From an uncultured Rubritalea sp. (GTDB taxonomy: Bacteria > Verrucomicrobiota > Verrucomicrobiia > Verrucomicrobiales > Akkermansiaceae), in the NCBI GenBank assembly GCA_937981665.1, contig CALJOJ010000093.1:1-33666 (forward strand): a stretch of 33,666 nucleotides of DNA. The letters are read 5' to 3'. This document shows, piece by piece, positions 32,679-33,666 of the stretch. The notes under the pieces were generated by a model. It worked only from the letters and a program-made list of their open reading frames with translations. It was not told the DNA's origin and ran no database searches. The stretch's first letter is position 1, and every line of letters begins with the position of its first letter. A program made the position numbers and the translations under genes.

Positions 32679-33666
32679 TTTTTTCCTTTGTGCTGCTTGC
32701 TAGTTCTAGCATGTTCGACTGACCTTGATATTAAGAAATCTTTGATTTTACAACGATCACTATCTAGATAGCTACACTGTCTTTTCAAATAAACTTTCTA
32801 AGTAATGTGGCTACTTATGACAGACTCTTCTTAAACCCGCATGTTAGTAGGGTAAGCGTCTTAAAATTGGTCGTCTAGTCAACTCCTGAAATTGAGATAG
32901 GCTTCGCGGTCTATGATTAATTTATCTTCATCCGCAAATAGAAAACAAGATCCCATCCTCAACAGCAATCAAACCAAGAAGGACAAACATCATCGGGACA
33001 AGTTCATCCTTTTTACTATGATACTAAAAATACCACTGCAAAGCATTATCTTACGTTATCCCGCACCTACTCCAAACAGCTTTATCCCTCAAAGGGTGGA
33101 TGCAGCCCTAAAACACTCATATAAAACCCACGGTATCAATACCCTCCCGTCTTCTATTAATGCGAAAAGCTCCGAGTGTCGCGAGTCGCGACCCGCCAGC
33201 GCAGCCGTACGTAGCATGCCTGGGTGTTCGCTCCACCTTTCTCTACAAAACGCGCGACAACTATTTCTCCGTCTACCCCTGACCCCCCCCCGGCCCATCC
33301 CTCCTTGCTGTGGTAACAGAGTGAATCAGTCCGTTTGACCATTGGCAAAAGGCTATCCAATCTAGTTGCCTACCCAAACTAAGCCCTGCAATGCTTGCCC
33401 CCCCGGAACCGGCGAGATAATAGCAGGTCGGCCGGATAAACGCGGGCGGGCGTATCAATATCCGCGCGGTCACTGGTAAAAGGTTAACCAACTTCCTACC
33501 CAAACGAAGCCCTGAAACATTTTGCGGACACACGCACGCTCTCCCTCCTATTATTAATAGCATGTGACACCCCGTAAACAAAAGGAGAGTTCGGATTTTT
33601 ATCCTTCACGTCAGAGAAGGGTAGGTAGCTACTCGCACAAGTCGTGCTGAGCCGCTGAAAAAATAA
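32679..33666. other. Gene-poor terminal kilobase with composition shift
   Basis: No reading frame here has a believable protein: those present run over palindromes and C-runs and give no family signal. Before about 33040 the DNA is AT-rich like the rest. From there it becomes GC-richer, with runs of C (nine in a row near 33285, seven near 33399) and CpG-rich palindromes such as GTCGCGAGTCGCGAC near 33178. Degenerate direct repeats are annotated separately. It may be a decayed mobile region or a long intergenic segment; I cannot name it. Confidence 0.5.
33340..33582. repeat. Degenerate direct repeat, two copies about 126-131 bp apart
   Basis: The CATTGGCAAAAGG at 33340 matches CACTGGTAAAAGG at 33471. 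CCTACCCAAACTAAGCCCTG at 33369 matches CCTACCCAAACGAAGCCCTG at 33495. A later ATAATAGCAGG...ATAAAC matches ATTAATAGCATG...GTAAAC. Order and spacing agree, so two diverged copies of a unit of about 130 bp are likely. A weaker third copy (CCTACTCCAAAC) may lie near 33066. Confidence 0.6.

Noticed and set aside
33160..33330. Integron attC-like sites in the terminal repeats
   Set aside because: The copies lack paired RYYYAAC/GTTRRRY core sites at the expected spacing, and no integrase or cassette gene is visible.
32913..33338. 141-codon open frame on the plus strand
   Set aside because: It runs across the composition shift, has no ribosome-binding site, no domain signal and an improbable Pro/Ser/Arg-rich end; most likely chance.
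33273..33581. 102-codon open frame on the minus strand
   Set aside because: It lies over the degenerate repeats and C-runs and shows no protein family signal.

Overview
The window is a chromosomal stretch of a Gram-negative bacterium, moderately AT-rich and densely coded. Three features suggest Verrucomicrobiota: a dcw cluster with a LysM membrane protein next to ftsW, a MurE with the meso-diaminopimelate signature, and a mixture of small secreted proteins with a type III polyketide operon. The phylum assignment is inference from gene style, not from a marker-gene comparison.

Layout. Positions 1-3260: the 5' part of an ISL3-like insertion sequence sits in a broken gene for a single-chain (type ISP-like) restriction-modification enzyme. 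A secreted thioredoxin-fold protein and a divergent GbsR/MarR-type regulator follow. Positions 3321-8420: tRNA-Leu(CAA), then a three-gene ABC importer operon of the iron(III)/AfuABC type (ATPase, substrate-binding protein, fused double permease) and a small membrane protein. Positions 8545-12420: a Tat-exported metallo-beta-lactamase-fold hydrolase on +, convergent with a minus-strand operon of methyltransferase, FAD oxidoreductase and type III polyketide synthase. Positions 12519-13526: an EF-hand lipoprotein and a retropepsin-like secreted protein. Positions 13723-18358, minus strand: the glycolytic set gap-pgk-tpiA, with a strong hairpin between gap and pgk, and upstream of it a class III aminotransferase.

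Positions 18773-30095, plus strand: the division and cell-wall cluster mraZ-rsmH-ftsL-like-ftsI-murE-murF-mraY-murD-LysM protein-ftsW, tightly packed with several start/stop overlaps. Just upstream of mraZ are three AGTGT repeats at an exact 10-bp period, which look like an MraZ operator. The cluster stops after ftsW. murG, murC, murB, ddl, ftsQ, ftsA and ftsZ are not in the window.

Positions 30204-32678: a DUF1508 protein, an orphan-looking ECF sigma factor, trpC and tRNA-Gly(GCC). The last kilobase (32680-33666) has no convincing gene. It changes composition, with C-runs and CpG-rich palindromes, and holds degenerate direct repeats about 126-131 bp apart.

The clearest biology is housekeeping: precursor synthesis (MurE, MurF, MraY, MurD) beside septal synthesis (FtsW, FtsI), and lower glycolysis. 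The accessory items worth following are the type III polyketide operon, the IS-broken restriction system, the MraZ-box array and the repeat-bearing terminal kilobase. I saw no clearly new defence or mobile system.
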